A stretch of 64,000 nucleotides of DNA from Actinostola sp. cb2023 (GCA_033675265.1 JAUJYZ010000013.1:186001-250000), one strand, 5' to 3'. Numbered from the stretch's first letter, positions 25,801-32,088 are shown. Notes: generated by a model not told the origin, from the sequence alone. Numbers and translations are program-made.

Positions 25801-28800
25801 AGGAAAGAAAACTTCTTGCATTGCATACACGCGGTGCGTGTGTACGCCGAGGCGAGTCTAAATAGCGCTGCGGGTCTGAGACAGAACGAGCAACAGTTCA
25901 AGGGCGTGAACGTGGAGCAGAAAGGCGGGCGCACCAACAAGAAGTCCTCTGGACACAAGTCCAAGAAGAGCCCCACTGGAATGACTAAGCGCAAGTCCAC
26001 TCGTTCGGCGGGGAACAGTCCAACAAACAGCGAAGACGAGGTGGAGATTTTCGAGACAATCAACAACGCGTACGACGCCATGTCTCTGCAGCTCATTGAG
26101 CTCATATACGCCCTTCACACGGAAGCGGCCAGGTTTTACGACAAGGACGCGGTAGTGACCAGGAATTCCCTGGACAAACCAGGTACCCCCAAGACCCAAG
26201 CACCAGGGCTTCCTGCCATGGAGATCCCTCTCCCCGCCCATCACGTCCAGGTAGAAGAACCACCAGAAGCAGGCGTACAGATGAGCTTCCTATGGACGAA
26301 GTGCTGGTGTCCGCTGCTGCAGGGAATTGCTCGACTTTGTTGTGATAATAGAAAAGAAGTCAGGATGTCTGCCTTGACTTACTTGCAACGAGCTCTTCTA
26401 GTGCATGATATGCAGACCCTGACTGCTGTGGAGTGGGAATCGTGTTTTAATAAGGTACGTTGCTATAATAATAATAAATTAATTAATATTAATAATGAAA
26501 ATAAAAATAAAATAAAATGTATAAATTCTCATAGTTTTTGATCAAACTCGTTCCCAGTCGTTACTCTGTTTCGCCTGGAACGCCTAATAGATTGGCGAAG
26601 TTTCTCGCAAAGGAGTATGGGAAGGAGGAAGAATGTCCCATTATTCTTTGCGAATAGCTCAAGGACATTTAGTAAGATACACTAAACCGAATCGAATATA
26701 TCTATTCAACCAATCACATCGCGATATAACATTTCTCAACCAATCAGAATGCTTAGACACGGCACAATACAATATTTTATTTTATGTCGACGTATGGGAC
26801 TTATCGGTCACCGTACTGCACGAACCGTACCATAACTACTTCCAACTCGTACGAAAATGATTCTAAATCTATCGATCGTATCCACAGGTTCTCTTTCCTA
26901 TGCTGGCTCGTTTGCTGGAAGTCCATAGCACAGGGGATTCCATAGCACTGGAAGAGACGCGCATGCGTGCTGCTACCTTACTATGCAAGGTAACTTGATA
27001 CTACCAATCCTGGACATATTTACGCGTCTATCTGTACATTTTACCCAGTAATCCTTTGCGAACCTAAATCAGTACTGCTAACATCTACAAACGTTCTGAC
27101 ACGTACATGTATGTATGTATCAGTAAAGCAGGTAACAGCTTCATACTTAACCTAAATCAGTACTACTCACATCTACAAACTGTCTGACACGTTCACATAA
27201 ATAAAACAGGTAACCGAGCTTCGTACTTAACATAAATCAGTACTACTCACATCTACAAACTGTCTGACACGTTCACATAAATAAAACAGGTAACAGCTTC
27301 ACACTTAACCTAAATCAGTACTACTCGCATCTACAAACTGTCTGACACGTTCACATCAGTAAAGCAGGTAACAGCTTCACACTTAACCTAAATCAGTACT
27401 ACTCGCATCTACAAACTGTCTGACACGTTCACATCAGTAAAGCAGGTAACAACTTCATACTTAACCTAAATCAGTACTACTCACATCTACAAATTGTCTG
27501 ACACGTTCACATCAGTAAAGCAGGTAACAGCTTCATACTTAACCTAAATCAGTACTACTCGCATCTACAAACTGTCTGACACGTTCACATCAGTAAAGCA
27601 GGTAACAGCTTCATACTTAACCTAAATCAGTACTACTCACATCTACAAACTGTCTGACACGTTCACATCAGTAAAGCAGGTAACAGCTTCATACTTAACC
27701 TAAATCAGTACTACTCGCATCTACAAACTGTCTGACACGTTCACATCAGTAAAGCAGGTAACAGCTTCATACTTAACCTAAATCAGTACTACTCACATCT
27801 ACAAATTGTCTGACACGTTCACATCAGTAAAGCAGGTAACAGCTTCATACTTAACCTAAATCAGTACTACTCGCATCTACAAACTGTCTGACACGTTCAC
27901 ATCAGTAAAGCAGGTAACAGCTTCATACTTAACCTAAATCAGTACTACTCGCATCTACAAACTGTCTGACACGTTCACATCAGTAAAGCAGGTAACAGCT
28001 TCATACTTAACCTAAATCAGTACTACTCACATCTACAAATTGTCTGACACGTTCACATCAGTAAAGCAGGTAACAGCTTCATACTTAACCTAAATCAGTA
28101 CTACTCACATCTACAAATTGTCTGACACGTTCACATCAGTAAAGCAGGTAACAGCTTCACACGTGCAAATTTGGACGTTTTCAAAAACGCTCTCTGTTCT
28201 GAAGTTTCTGCGAGGTATTGGTGGTATTAGTGGCTTGTGCGCGCAAAGGATTGTGGTAACATATACTGATCCTTCTTCCTGCAATTAGATGACATATATT
28301 ATTTGTGTCTTGTCTAGGTATTCTTACAGCATCTTACTCCATTGCTGTCGCTGTCTACATTCACTGCGCTGTGGCTAACTATCCTTGATTTTATGGACAA
28401 ATATATGCATGCTGATAAAAGTGATTTGCTGGTAAGATTGATTGAACTTTTGTTCCTGAATTCAGGGCCGTACACAGCACAGGGGCAGGGGGGGGGGGGG
28501 GGGGGGGGTAGTTGCCCCCCTAGCAATGCGAAAAAGATACCAAAAAGTACTGAGAACTGTACAAGTTTATATTTATTTTTTGCTGTTAAATACGTACTGC
28601 TCCCCCCCTTGAATTTTGGGTTATGTACGGCCCTGGAATTGATGATGATGTTGTTAATGATGATGATGATGATGTTTCCTTTCCTTAAACTTTTCTCAAT
28701 CCCCCAACTTCCAAACGTAACGCCTGCAATTCGGGCTAATGATGATGATGATGATATTGATCAATGATGATGTTGATGAAAATGTTGATCATCGATGATA

Positions 28801-30718
28801 ATGGTGGTGGTAGTGGATACGACGGTCCCTTCTCTTTGGCTCAATCCATCCCCCCCCCCCCCCCCCCCCCAACCAAGCGCCCCCCCCCCCCCCCCTTCCC
28901 CACCAAACGCCTGCAATTCGGGCTAATGATGATGATGATGATGATAATTGTCTCAAGCCACCCCCCCCCCCCCCCCCAAACCAAGCACACTCCCCCCCCC
29001 CCCCCCCCTACCCCCACCAAACGCCTGCAATTCGGGCTAATAATGATGATAATGATCAATGATGATGATAATGGTGGTAGTAGATCTCATTACGGAATAT
29101 TTTCAGTTCGAAGCCATTCCAGAGTCTCTCAAAAACATGCTGCTTGTCATGTCAACGGCGGGAATCTTCGAGCAGGAAGACTACACACTGAGTTTAGCCA
29201 AACCAGACAAGACGGGACCACGCCTTGCTCGGTCAGACTCCGATTTCCACCGGTACTCGGCCCTCTGGCAAGTCACGTGGGAACGCATCGACTGCTTCCT
29301 ACCGAAACTAAAGCAAGAATTGTTTTCAAGATCTCAGCCGTCATCTCGAGCGAGCTCGCCACAGGTTCCTAGAGCCGAGACCGAGCAAGATAAAGATGCT
29401 CTTCCAAGAGAGGAAGGTATGATTGTTCCGCTATCATTATTGTAGACTGGATGTTTTTAACGATGTCAGAATGCAGCTTATTCAGTTAAAAGGAAAGCCG
29501 TTCGATAGACTGAGGAATACGTAAATCAATGAAATCGACAACTTGTGCTTTTCGAATGTTTGATCTTGTCTATTCGAATGTTTGATCTTGTGCTTTTCGA
29601 ATGTTTGATCTTGTGCATTTCGAATGTTTGATCTTGTGCATTTCGAATGTTTGATCTTGTGCTTTTCGAATGTTTGATCTTGTGCTTTTCGAATGTTTGA
29701 TCTTGTGCATTTCGAATGTTTGATCTTGTGCTTTTCGAATGTTTGATCTTGTGCTTTTCGAATGTTTGATCTTGTGCATTTCGAATGTTTGATCTTGTGC
29801 ATTTCGAATGTTTGATCTTGTGCATTTCGAATGTTTGATCTTGTGCTTTTCGAATGTTTGATCTTGTGCTTTTCGAATGTTTGATCTTGTGCATTTCGAA
29901 TGTTTGATCTTGTGCTTTTCGAATGTTTGATCTTGTGCTTTTCGAATGTTTGATCTTGTGCATTTCGAATGTTTGATCTTGTGCATTTCGAATGTTTGAT
30001 CTTGTGCTTTTCGAATGTTTGATCTGGCTTGTGCTTTTCGAATGTTTGATCTTGTCTATTCGAATTGATCATATACTCGAAATTCGTTTCCTGACTGTGT
30101 TTTAACGTGCTTACTCTGAAGGCGCTCAGTTCCCTTCTGTCTTCTGTTTGTACGACCTCGAAGTATATGAATCGGAATATTGAGGCTAGAAAACTACGCA
30201 TGTCCAGTGTGCGCATGCGTTGTCGTTGTGAGGGATCAGCTGCCCTGTATTTGTACTTCCCATAAGTGTGCAAAATGTCAGGCTATTGAGTAACCACATG
30301 ATCCTCTGATCTTCAAGGAATCGAGAGTAAGCCTGATACCGAGTCAAAGCCAACGTCAGGCACCAGTATCACGTCCCCTCCACCCCATGGGAATCAGCAA
30401 GTTTGTGTGGTGCTCCAACCCCCTTTACCATCGCTGGGGAATCGGAGCGGGTCTCCGACACAACTCGGCTCCTTAGCGGACAACGTGCGCCCATCAGTAC
30501 CCATCATTCTAGCCCCAAGCCCTGAAGTGCATAAAAAGTCGGTAAAACCGGTGCAGGAGACTGGTATCGAACAGAATGAAACAGACAATGCCTCGGACGA
30601 ACCAATCAGAGAAGACTGTACGATAGAGCTCGATTCAGTGAGCGAAGAGGATTCACCGTCGCACCAACAAGTACATAACGCACCACCGATCACCAAAACA
30701 GCAATCTATGACATTTAA
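2894..30718 (+). CDS. GBF1: GBF1, Sec7-family Arf guanine-nucleotide exchange factor (5'-partial)
   Basis: GBF1 loads GTP onto Arf1-class GTPases at cis-Golgi and ER-Golgi membranes, which recruits COPI coat. I reconstructed exons from protein similarity and splice sites: 2894-3025, 3653-3880, 4515-4575, 5206-5260, 5359-5907, 7481-7565, 8589-8724, 9263-9361, 9447-9539, damaged ~9800-10228, 10364-10553, 14533-14611 (tentative), 16182-16384, 18336-18459, 19028-19150, 19386-19468, 19821-19884, 20225-20397, 22023-22122, 22528-22704, 23283-23341, 23558-23675, 23748-23819, 24205-24317, 24649-24723, 25215-26454, 26888-26989, 28318-28431, 29107-29416, 30318-30718. Intron phases agree everywhere except across 5907/7481 and the 9.5-16.2 kb repeat zone, where exons are damaged or missing. 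About 1,790 codons are readable; from memory human GBF1 has about 1,860. Stop is TAA at 30716-30718. No canonical AATAAA is obvious just downstream. Confidence 0.93.
3900..3988. repeat. AAGTGATC palindromic MITE, copy 3
   Basis: Lies in the GBF1 intron only about 20 bp after the donor at 3881. It starts AAGTGATCTCTGATCAAAA and ends TTTTGATCACAAGTCACTT, with the family core AATTCTCC/GGAGAA between. Confidence 0.65.
4923..5132 (+). repeat. ATC trinucleotide repeat before GBF1 exon 4
   Basis: Mostly CAT/ATC triplets, interrupted by TGTCAGT and TTCAG words. Apparent poly-Ser, poly-His and poly-Asp frames here are products of the repeat. The next exon acceptor (TGTAG) is at 5201-5205. Confidence 0.8.
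5359..5907 (+). CDS. GBF1: GBF1 exon 5, disordered linker with VTPEL repeats
   Basis: This 549-nt exon (183 codons, phase 0-0) encodes the variable linker between the DCB and HUS domains. It opens with a basic stretch ([16 protein letters not shown]) that matches the conserved KKQKRSPRPPR-type patch in vertebrate GBF1. It then carries six perfect in-frame copies of a 15-bp unit (VTPEL, 5482-5571), followed by a Ser/Glu/Asp-rich acidic tail. The acceptor is TTTTATAG at 5351-5358 and the donor GTAGGG at 5908. It ends in phase 0 while the next recognised exon (7481) needs phase 1, so a small exon of length 3n+1 is missing, or the donor is wrong. Confidence 0.87.
5482..5571 (+). repeat. 15-bp coding minisatellite, six copies
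   Basis: The unit GTTACCCCTGAATTA is repeated six times without change inside GBF1 exon 5 and encodes the pentapeptide VTPEL. Being 15 bp, it preserves frame when copy number changes. Perfect copy identity suggests recent expansion and probable length polymorphism. Confidence 0.95.
5978..6536 (+). repeat. 55-bp tandem array in GBF1 intron with donor-like sites
   Basis: The unit of about 55 bp includes GTAGGGGTAGTGCGTACAGC, TACATGTACCAACATATA and CGACTGTTAAAGAAG. Five late copies are near-perfect and early copies are scrambled. Each unit joint reads AAGAAG/GTAGGGGTAG, resembling the exon 5 donor at 5908, which itself begins GTAGGGGTAG. The array therefore seems to have grown from sequence at the exon 5 boundary. 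Confidence 0.85.
6616..6650. repeat. Short perfect hairpin
   Basis: GTGGCTACTCT and AGAGTAGCCAC form an 11-bp stem around a loop of about 11 nt. It may be part of a small inverted-repeat element; no function is assigned. Confidence 0.55.
6872..7247. mobile_element. Foldback/MITE with ~60-bp arms
   Basis: The left arm contains ATAGTTAGTAGAGGGAATGG and CCTTTTGTTATAT. The right arm contains ATATAACAAAAGG and CCCCTCTACTAACTATGG. The two ends are reverse complements for about 60 bp with scattered mismatches. No transposase frame is present. Confidence 0.6.
7440..7472 (+). repeat. TTG trinucleotide run at the exon 6 acceptor
   Basis: A pure TTG run ends about 8 nt before the GBF1 acceptor TGGTAG (7475-7480). 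It lies where the polypyrimidine tract of that intron would be, so its length could influence splicing. Confidence 0.85.
7481..9539 (+). CDS. GBF1: GBF1 exons for the HUS domain (7481-7565, 8589-8724, 9263-9361, 9447-9539)
   Basis: These exons encode the first part of the region homologous upstream of Sec7. The 7481 exon reads [20 protein letters not shown], almost identical to vertebrate GBF1. The next gives [19 protein letters not shown] and [12 protein letters not shown]. The 9263 exon encodes [19 protein letters not shown] and the 9447 exon encodes [20 protein letters not shown]. Phases chain 2-0-0-0. The intervening introns hold a 20-bp minisatellite, a MITE and an ATC-rich stretch. Confidence 0.9.
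7667..8036 (+). repeat. ~20-bp minisatellite GTGTCCAGCTTAGAGGGG
   Basis: About eighteen imperfect copies of GTGTCCAGCTTAGAGGGG, with variants CCATGTTAGAGAG and CCATCTTAGAGG. It lies in the intron between GBF1 exons at 7565 and 8589 and has no coding value. Confidence 0.9.
8335..8545. mobile_element. GTCGTTTTCGTATGAG MITE, subfamily A
   Basis: The terminal inverted repeats read TAGAGTTGTTTTCATACGAG on the left and CTCATACGAAAACGACTCTA on the right. The flanking TA suggests a TA target site, as for Tc1/mariner-type MITEs. The interior contains CAAGCATTCTGATTGGTTG, shared with the copy at 32089. The 85-codon antisense frame inside is not a gene. Confidence 0.7.
8800..9200 (+). repeat. ATC/ACC-rich microsatellite region
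   Basis: Imperfect CAT/CAC triplet repeats with recurring words such as CCATCATCAC and CATTGCCATCACTC. It lies in the intron before the GBF1 exon at 9263. Poly-His and poly-Ser frames are products of the repeat. Confidence 0.8.
9590..9770 (+). repeat. 22-bp minisatellite, first block
   Basis: Repeats of CTTACTGACACCTTACCAAC (22-bp period with CA) follow the GBF1 exon ending at 9539. Several perfect copies occur at 9620-9760. The same unit recurs from about 9880 to 10200 and from 10640 to 11460. Confidence 0.9.
9798..10228 (+). pseudogene. GBF1: Damaged GBF1 HUS-box exon, interrupted by minisatellite
   Basis: This stretch should hold the exon for the invariant HUS box. At 9808-9835 the frame reads [11 protein letters not shown], matching the vertebrate segment just before the NYDCD box. 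What follows resembles the expected codons but is altered toward the repeat word CCACTTACTGACA. Fragments for TNL and EE remain at about 9858-9870. The exon's 3' end, reading SSILEK with donor GTGAGT, appears only at about 10211-10228. About 330 bp of minisatellite-like sequence lies between the two pieces. As written, this exon cannot produce a normal HUS box. It is either a real repeat invasion or an assembly merge of exon and array. Confidence 0.65.
10364..10553 (+). CDS. GBF1: GBF1 exon after the HUS box
   Basis: Reads [20 protein letters not shown], then [13 protein letters not shown], equivalent to the vertebrate NAFPVSGQLYTTHLLSLDAL segment. The tail is lysine-rich ([15 protein letters not shown]). 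The acceptor is CTCTTCTAG at 10355-10363 and the exon ends in phase 1 at donor GTACTA (10554). It is followed by TTA microsatellite and a second block of 22-bp repeats. Confidence 0.9.
10640..11460 (+). repeat. 22-bp minisatellite, second degenerate block
   Basis: Dozens of imperfect copies of CTTACTGACACCTTACCAAC, mixed with other words such as ACAGGTGCTCTAACCACTGA (10745). That word is the reverse complement of the tRNA-like SINE head seen at 11469. Many copies carry private insertions and substitutions, unlike the clean copies at 9620-9760. Confidence 0.8.
11469..11545 (+). mobile_element. tRNA-derived SINE head, copy 1
   Basis: It has a tRNA-like order: a D-arm GCTC...GAGC with GGTTAGAGCACC (A-box-like) and a good T-arm GTGGG-TTCGAAT-CCCGC with B-box GGTTCGAATCCC. 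The acceptor ends GCCTC/GAGGC partly pair. The anticodon stem does not form well and a unique tail of about 250 bp follows. I therefore call a SINE, not a functional tRNA. A related copy lies at about 11885. Confidence 0.55.
11885..11950 (+). mobile_element. tRNA-derived SINE head, copy 2 (degenerate)
   Basis: Shares TAGAGCACCTGTCATGAG, GGTTCGAATCCCGC and TCGAGGCG with the copy at 11469. Its downstream tail again contains CAGTTCTTATCAGTAATTTGG. The 5' part is replaced by GGGAGGGG words from a neighbouring repeat, so it looks chimeric. Confidence 0.5.
12405..13600 (+). repeat. TTA microsatellite interleaved with 98-bp array fragments
   Basis: Long TTA/ATT runs alternate with pieces of the 98-bp unit, such as GGAGCTTGGCTCTGTGGGG, CCCTGCCCATGTGGAGAAGG and GATAGTTATCCCCCTG. 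Frames rich in Ile, Leu or Tyr here (up to 157 codons) are repeat artefacts. Confidence 0.8.
13380..15705 (+). repeat. 98-bp tandem array containing acceptor, 42-nt core and donor
   Basis: The unit is 56 bp of intron-like sequence (GTAAAATATGATAG through TTGTCCCTGTAG) plus a 42-bp core (TGGAGCTTGGCTCTG through CATGTGGAGAAG). Nine copies from about 14810 to 15700 are near-identical. A variant CCATGTAG at every third unit (about 15065 and 15359) shows a 294-bp higher-order period. Copies from 13380 to 14800 are degraded and mixed with ATC and TTA repeats. The core is flanked by TAG and GTAAAA exactly like an exon, is 14 codons long and is open in all three frames. It shares its 3' end with the candidate exon at 14533-14611. 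Confidence 0.85.
14533..14611 (+). CDS. GBF1: Candidate GBF1 linker exon within the 98-bp array
   Basis: Acceptor CCAGTAG and donor GTAAAATATG bound a 79-nt segment. Entered in phase 1, as required by the exon ending at 10553, it reads [20 protein letters not shown] and then PAHVED. This acidic, low-complexity peptide suits the variable linker before Sec7. Its last 20 nt match the repeated 42-nt core, so it may be the ancestral exon from which the array arose. It exits in phase 2, while the Sec7 exon at 16182 appears to start in phase 0. At least one exon between them (the CLLPDPREL-type segment of vertebrate GBF1) is not found. Confidence 0.5.
16008..16131. mobile_element. Small MITE with GGCGTAG ends
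   Basis: The left end GGGGCGTAGCC and right end TCTACGCCACT are inverted repeats. The interior is C-rich on one side and G-rich on the other. No coding capacity is seen. Confidence 0.45.
16182..19884 (+). CDS. GBF1: GBF1 Sec7 catalytic domain exons (16182-16384, 18336-18459, 19028-19150, 19386-19468, 19821-19884)
   Basis: These five exons encode the Sec7 domain that performs GDP/GTP exchange on Arf. Readable motifs include [53 protein letters not shown] and [16 protein letters not shown]. The glutamic finger region FRLPGE is intact, so catalysis should be conserved. The second Sec7 motif has V where I recall T in vertebrate GBF1 (MLNTDQHN). Phases chain 2-0-0-2-0 with good sites. The intron at 16385-18335 contains an ATC-based higher-order repeat and a Penelope-like retroelement remnant. 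The intron at 19469-19820 contains a 55-bp minisatellite. Confidence 0.95.
16400..17225 (+). repeat. ATC trinucleotide higher-order repeat (~130-158 bp period)
   Basis: Blocks of CAT/ATC triplets are punctuated by GCCATTCACTGCAATCATGA and CAGTCTTTAGACTACAATTA, recurring at about 16533, 16691, 16819, 16959, 17099 and 17230. The unit survives after the Penelope insertion at 18050-18130. Open frames rich in Asp on the minus strand are artefacts. Confidence 0.9.
17244..18049 (+). mobile_element. Penelope-like retroelement remnant with inverted ends
   Basis: An 806-bp insert. Frame one (about 17405-17520) reads [20 protein letters not shown] and [17 protein letters not shown] second frame (about 17595-17951) reads [40 protein letters not shown] and FPNVHKTLL. 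This order is the connector plus GIY-YIG endonuclease region of Penelope-like elements. The central GIY-YIG catalytic part is shortened and a frameshift separates the two frames, so it is dead. The ends carry 35-bp inverted repeats (17275-17309 and 18014-18048, one mismatch). An 11-bp direct repeat ACAATTATCAT (17233-17243 and 18050-18060) suggests a target duplication. Confidence 0.72.
17963..18014 (+). ncRNA. Degenerate hammerhead-ribozyme-like motif
   Basis: Downstream of the Penelope-like frame, CCGAGGA (consensus CUGANGA, one mismatch) is followed by a GTTG/CAAC stem and then GAAAC. CGTT and AACG can form the third stem. Penelope-like elements are known to carry hammerhead motifs in their terminal repeats. 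The core has a C in place of the usually invariant U, so self-cleavage is doubtful. I did not find a convincing stem I. Confidence 0.35.
18725..18830 (+). repeat. TTA/TTTA microsatellite
   Basis: Imperfect TTATTATT and TTTTATTA runs in the intron between GBF1 exons at 18459 and 19028. Confidence 0.85.
19488..19710 (+). repeat. 55-bp minisatellite in GBF1 intron
   Basis: Four copies at an exact 55-bp spacing (TCATCCATGC at 19501, 19556, 19611 and 19666). The unit also contains TTTCACTATTTCCCATTTCC and TTGGTTGGCTT. It is pyrimidine-rich. The open frames across it are artefacts of the repeat. Confidence 0.9.
20225..24723 (+). CDS. GBF1: GBF1 HDS1 exons (20225-20397, 22023-22122, 22528-22704, 23283-23341, 23558-23675, 23748-23819, 24205-24317, 24649-24723)
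   Basis: These eight exons follow Sec7 and encode the first homology-downstream-of-Sec7 domain, which helps membrane and lipid targeting of GBF1. Recognisable motifs are [68 protein letters not shown] and [17 protein letters not shown]. Phases chain 2-0-0-2-0-0-2-2 and match every neighbour. The intron after 20397 contains about 1.5 kb of GT-rich repeat. The intron after 22704 starts with a tandemly duplicated ~101-bp segment. Confidence 0.95.
20404..21930 (+). repeat. 1.5-kb GTGTG/GTTAT-rich repeat
   Basis: Alternating GT repeat with words GTGGT, GTTATGTGTG and GATGT, beginning right after the GBF1 donor GTAAGT at 20398. A long purine-pyrimidine alternation like this favours Z-DNA and slippage. 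Val/Cys-rich open frames (up to 118 codons) are artefacts. Confidence 0.95.
22240..22326. repeat. AAGTGATC palindromic MITE, copy 4
   Basis: AAGTGATCACTGATCAAAAT through TTTTGATCACAAGTCACTT, the same family as 184, 850 and 3900. It lies in the intron between GBF1 exons at 22122 and 22528. Confidence 0.7.
22348..22431. repeat. AAGTGATC palindromic MITE, copy 5
   Basis: A second copy only about 20 bp downstream of copy 4 and in the same orientation. The core differs (GTGGGATCTTTGAATTCTTG), so the two are not a recent tandem duplication. Confidence 0.7.
22705..22905 (+). repeat. 101-bp tandem duplication abutting a GBF1 donor
   Basis: Two almost identical copies of a segment with GTAAGGTGCAAGGAATCG, CGAGCGCACACT and CATGACGTATTCTCTTAG. 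The first begins exactly at the GBF1 splice donor (GTAAGG, 22705). The second copy repeats the GTAAGGTG word without the exon end before it. Confidence 0.9.
24753..25060 (+). repeat. Direct duplication of ~120 bp in GBF1 intron
   Basis: Two copies (about 24753-24876 and 24941-25060) share TTTGGGTTACCTGTGGTAAT, GGGAGACTTGGG, GTTACGAAACGGGCTTGTAA and GATCTCAGGGAAGAGGGACG. Copies differ at a few sites. The intron lies between exons 24723 and 25215. Confidence 0.85.
25215..26454 (+). CDS. GBF1: GBF1 1,240-nt exon (HDS1-HDS2 region)
   Basis: One uninterrupted exon of 413 codons, far longer than any other in this gene. It starts at [20 protein letters not shown] and continues through [21 protein letters not shown] [39 protein letters not shown], a basic [20 protein letters not shown] linker, [15 protein letters not shown] and [20 protein letters not shown]. 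It ends at [10 protein letters not shown]. All of these match vertebrate GBF1 blocks in order. The conserved blocks are separated by acidic, serine-rich and basic linkers particular to this species. Antisense open frames of 114-128 codons lie in the same interval and are shadows. Confidence 0.95.
26660..26865. mobile_element. Diverged copy of GTCGTTTTCGTATGAG MITE (subfamily A)
   Basis: The right end reads CTCGTACGAAAATGATTCTA. The interior has CTCAACCAATCAGAATGCTT, the reverse complement of the subfamily A core seen at 8335 and 32089. The left end is too worn to place exactly. Confidence 0.5.
26888..30718 (+). CDS. GBF1: GBF1 C-terminal exons (26888-26989, 28318-28431, 29107-29416, 30318-30718)
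   Basis: These exons encode the end of HDS2, HDS3 and the C-terminal tail. Motifs are [60 protein letters not shown] and [16 protein letters not shown]. The tail is proline/serine-rich with [13 protein letters not shown] and [10 protein letters not shown], equivalent to the vertebrate LPIILNP segment, and ends IYDI-stop. Phases chain 0-0-1. The introns hold a 78-bp array, poly-C/TGATGA runs and a 23-bp array. The last acceptor is CTTCAAG at 30311-30317. Confidence 0.93.
27060..28165 (+). repeat. 78-bp tandem array with donor-like GTAACA sites
   Basis: About fourteen copies of a 78-bp unit containing CAGGTAACAGCTTCATACTT, CTAAATCAGTACTACTC and CTGTCTGACACGTTCACATC. Each unit joint reads TAAAGCAG/GTAACAG, similar to the true GBF1 donor at 26990 (ATGCAAG/GTAACTTG). 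Copies differ by alternating CTCGCATC/CTCACATC and AAACTG/AAATTG variants, which indicates a higher-order pattern. Confidence 0.92.
28463..28635. mobile_element. CAGGGCCGTACA MITE, copy 1
   Basis: The left end CAGGGCCGTACACAGC and right end TTATGTACGGCCCTGG are inverted repeats. The interior holds a G-run, GCGAAAAAGATACC and AAATACGTACTGC, all shared with the copy at 55502. Confidence 0.7.
28636..29085 (+). repeat. TGATGA and poly-C composite repeat
   Basis: A segment AACGCCTGCAATTCGGGCTA followed by ATGATGATG runs occurs three times (about 28717, 28907 and 29018). It is separated by C-homopolymers of 10-20 nt. Homopolymer lengths here are unreliable in any assembly. Confidence 0.85.
29535..30063 (+). 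repeat. 23-bp minisatellite GCTTTTCGAATGTTTGATCTTGT
   Basis: About 22 copies of the 23-bp unit, with a T/A variant (GCTTTTCG or GCATTTCG). Because 23 is not a multiple of three and the unit lacks stops on the minus strand, all three antisense frames stay open, giving false proteins of up to 263 codons. Confidence 0.95.
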
Positions 30719-30917
30719 TATACGTGGCCGTCCAATTTGATTGGATTTCAGTCTTAATTAATGTTTCAGTCTTGTGAATGTTTATTATATGAATTCGAAT
30801 AATTCTTGATATTTCAAGTATTTTTAATAGAGGTTAATTAATTTAATGTTTTATTTCGACTGGTAAATAACTGTTTTTTTATACGCGGCTCGTTAGGGAC
30901 TTGTCAGAAATGAACAT

Positions 30918-30951
<34 letters not shown>

Positions 30952-31673
30952 GGGGAGATTTTAAATTGAGCATTGAAGATGTTGTGACCCTCCCCTAGTG
31001 ATAGGAATGAAATTTCCTGACCGTCCCCTTGGGTTTGGTCTAAAATACTCCCATTTTCACTGCCTATTTTTACATGACCCTCCCTTTTCAGGGGCTCAAA
31101 AAGTTATGACCCTCCTCCATTTTCCACCCCCTCTGCTAATTTCTGACAAGTCCCTTAGAATAATTCTGATATATTCCTCTATGACGGATGCATAGCCAAT
31201 CCCTTATATGGTAGCAAAATTCCACATTTGGTATGTGGCTATTGTTACTACCGCTTGTCCCCAGTCTCCATGATTGAAAACGAACGGCTCTGTTTGGGAT
31301 GATCCGGGGGAATGGGACGGGCACCAAAACGAGGACAGATTAGAAGTCAAATTCATTCGCTTCAAGAAGGGTTTAGATAAGCAAAATATATGACAAATCG
31401 TTAGAATGATGGGAGGCAGTCTAAGCTATCCTCGTCTTTGCCCCGACCTCGTCCCCAGTCCTTTTCCCACGATAGAGGAGGGGAAAGAGCATGCCCGCCA
31501 TATTGGAATCTGCATCAAAAACCTGTTTTTCTTGTATTCTATCACTGATGCCGCATCGTGATACTGTCAAGTCACTTAATTTATATACAAAAGTGTAATC
31601 CACTAATGAATACTTGTCATATCGTAGTCAGACATACATGACAGACACACCGCAAACCCTAACGCACACCCTA

Positions 31674-31924
31674 AAGGGCCGGACACACGGTGCAACATTG
31701 CGCGCAACATTGCTGGCAATTTTGTTGCAGCGTGTGTCCACCTCTGCAACATGTTGCGCGCAATTGACTAGCACGCGTTAATACGACGTAATTTGTTGCT
31801 CGCAATGTTGCAGAAGTAGGACTCGATTCTACTTCTGCAACATTGCGCGCAACATTTTGCAGAGGTGGACACACGCTGCAACAATACGTGTTGCGTGCAA
31901 TGTTGCACCGTGTGTCCGGCCCTT
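31674..31924. mobile_element. MITE with AGGGCCGGACACACGG ends
   Basis: AGGGCCGGACACACGGTGCA on the left is mirrored by TGCACCGTGTGTCCGGCCCT on the right. Internal GCAACATTGCGCGCAACATT words are themselves palindromic. A related worn copy lies at about 52690-52900. Confidence 0.75.
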
Positions 31925-31935
31925 ACGACAACTAA

Positions 31936-32076
31936 TGCCGTGTTTACACTTGGAGGTTTACTGAAGTAAACGAGTTACCGAACCTTGGTAGAAATGAGAA
32001 AACTATTGTTTGTTGAGCGGTTAACCTTAGTTTTCTGATTTGTACCTTGGTAAAGCGCTCAAGTGTAAACACGGCA
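31936..32076. mobile_element. MITE with TAA target duplication (PIF/Harbinger-like)
   Basis: The ends TGCCGTGTTTACACTTG and CAAGTGTAAACACGGCA are perfect inverted repeats. TAA flanks both sides (31933-31935 and 32077-32079). The element is 141 bp. Superfamily is inferred from the TAA duplication. Confidence 0.7.
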
Positions 32077-32088
32077 TAAGTGTTACGA

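Noticed and set aside
25761..26244. Antisense frames of 114 and 128 codons
   Set aside because: Shadows opposite the 1,240-nt GBF1 coding exon.
29482..30273. 263-codon antisense open frame with KIKHSK/DQTFE repeats
   Set aside because: Generated by the 23-bp minisatellite, which lacks stops in all three minus frames. It has no conserved domain and lies in a GBF1 intron.
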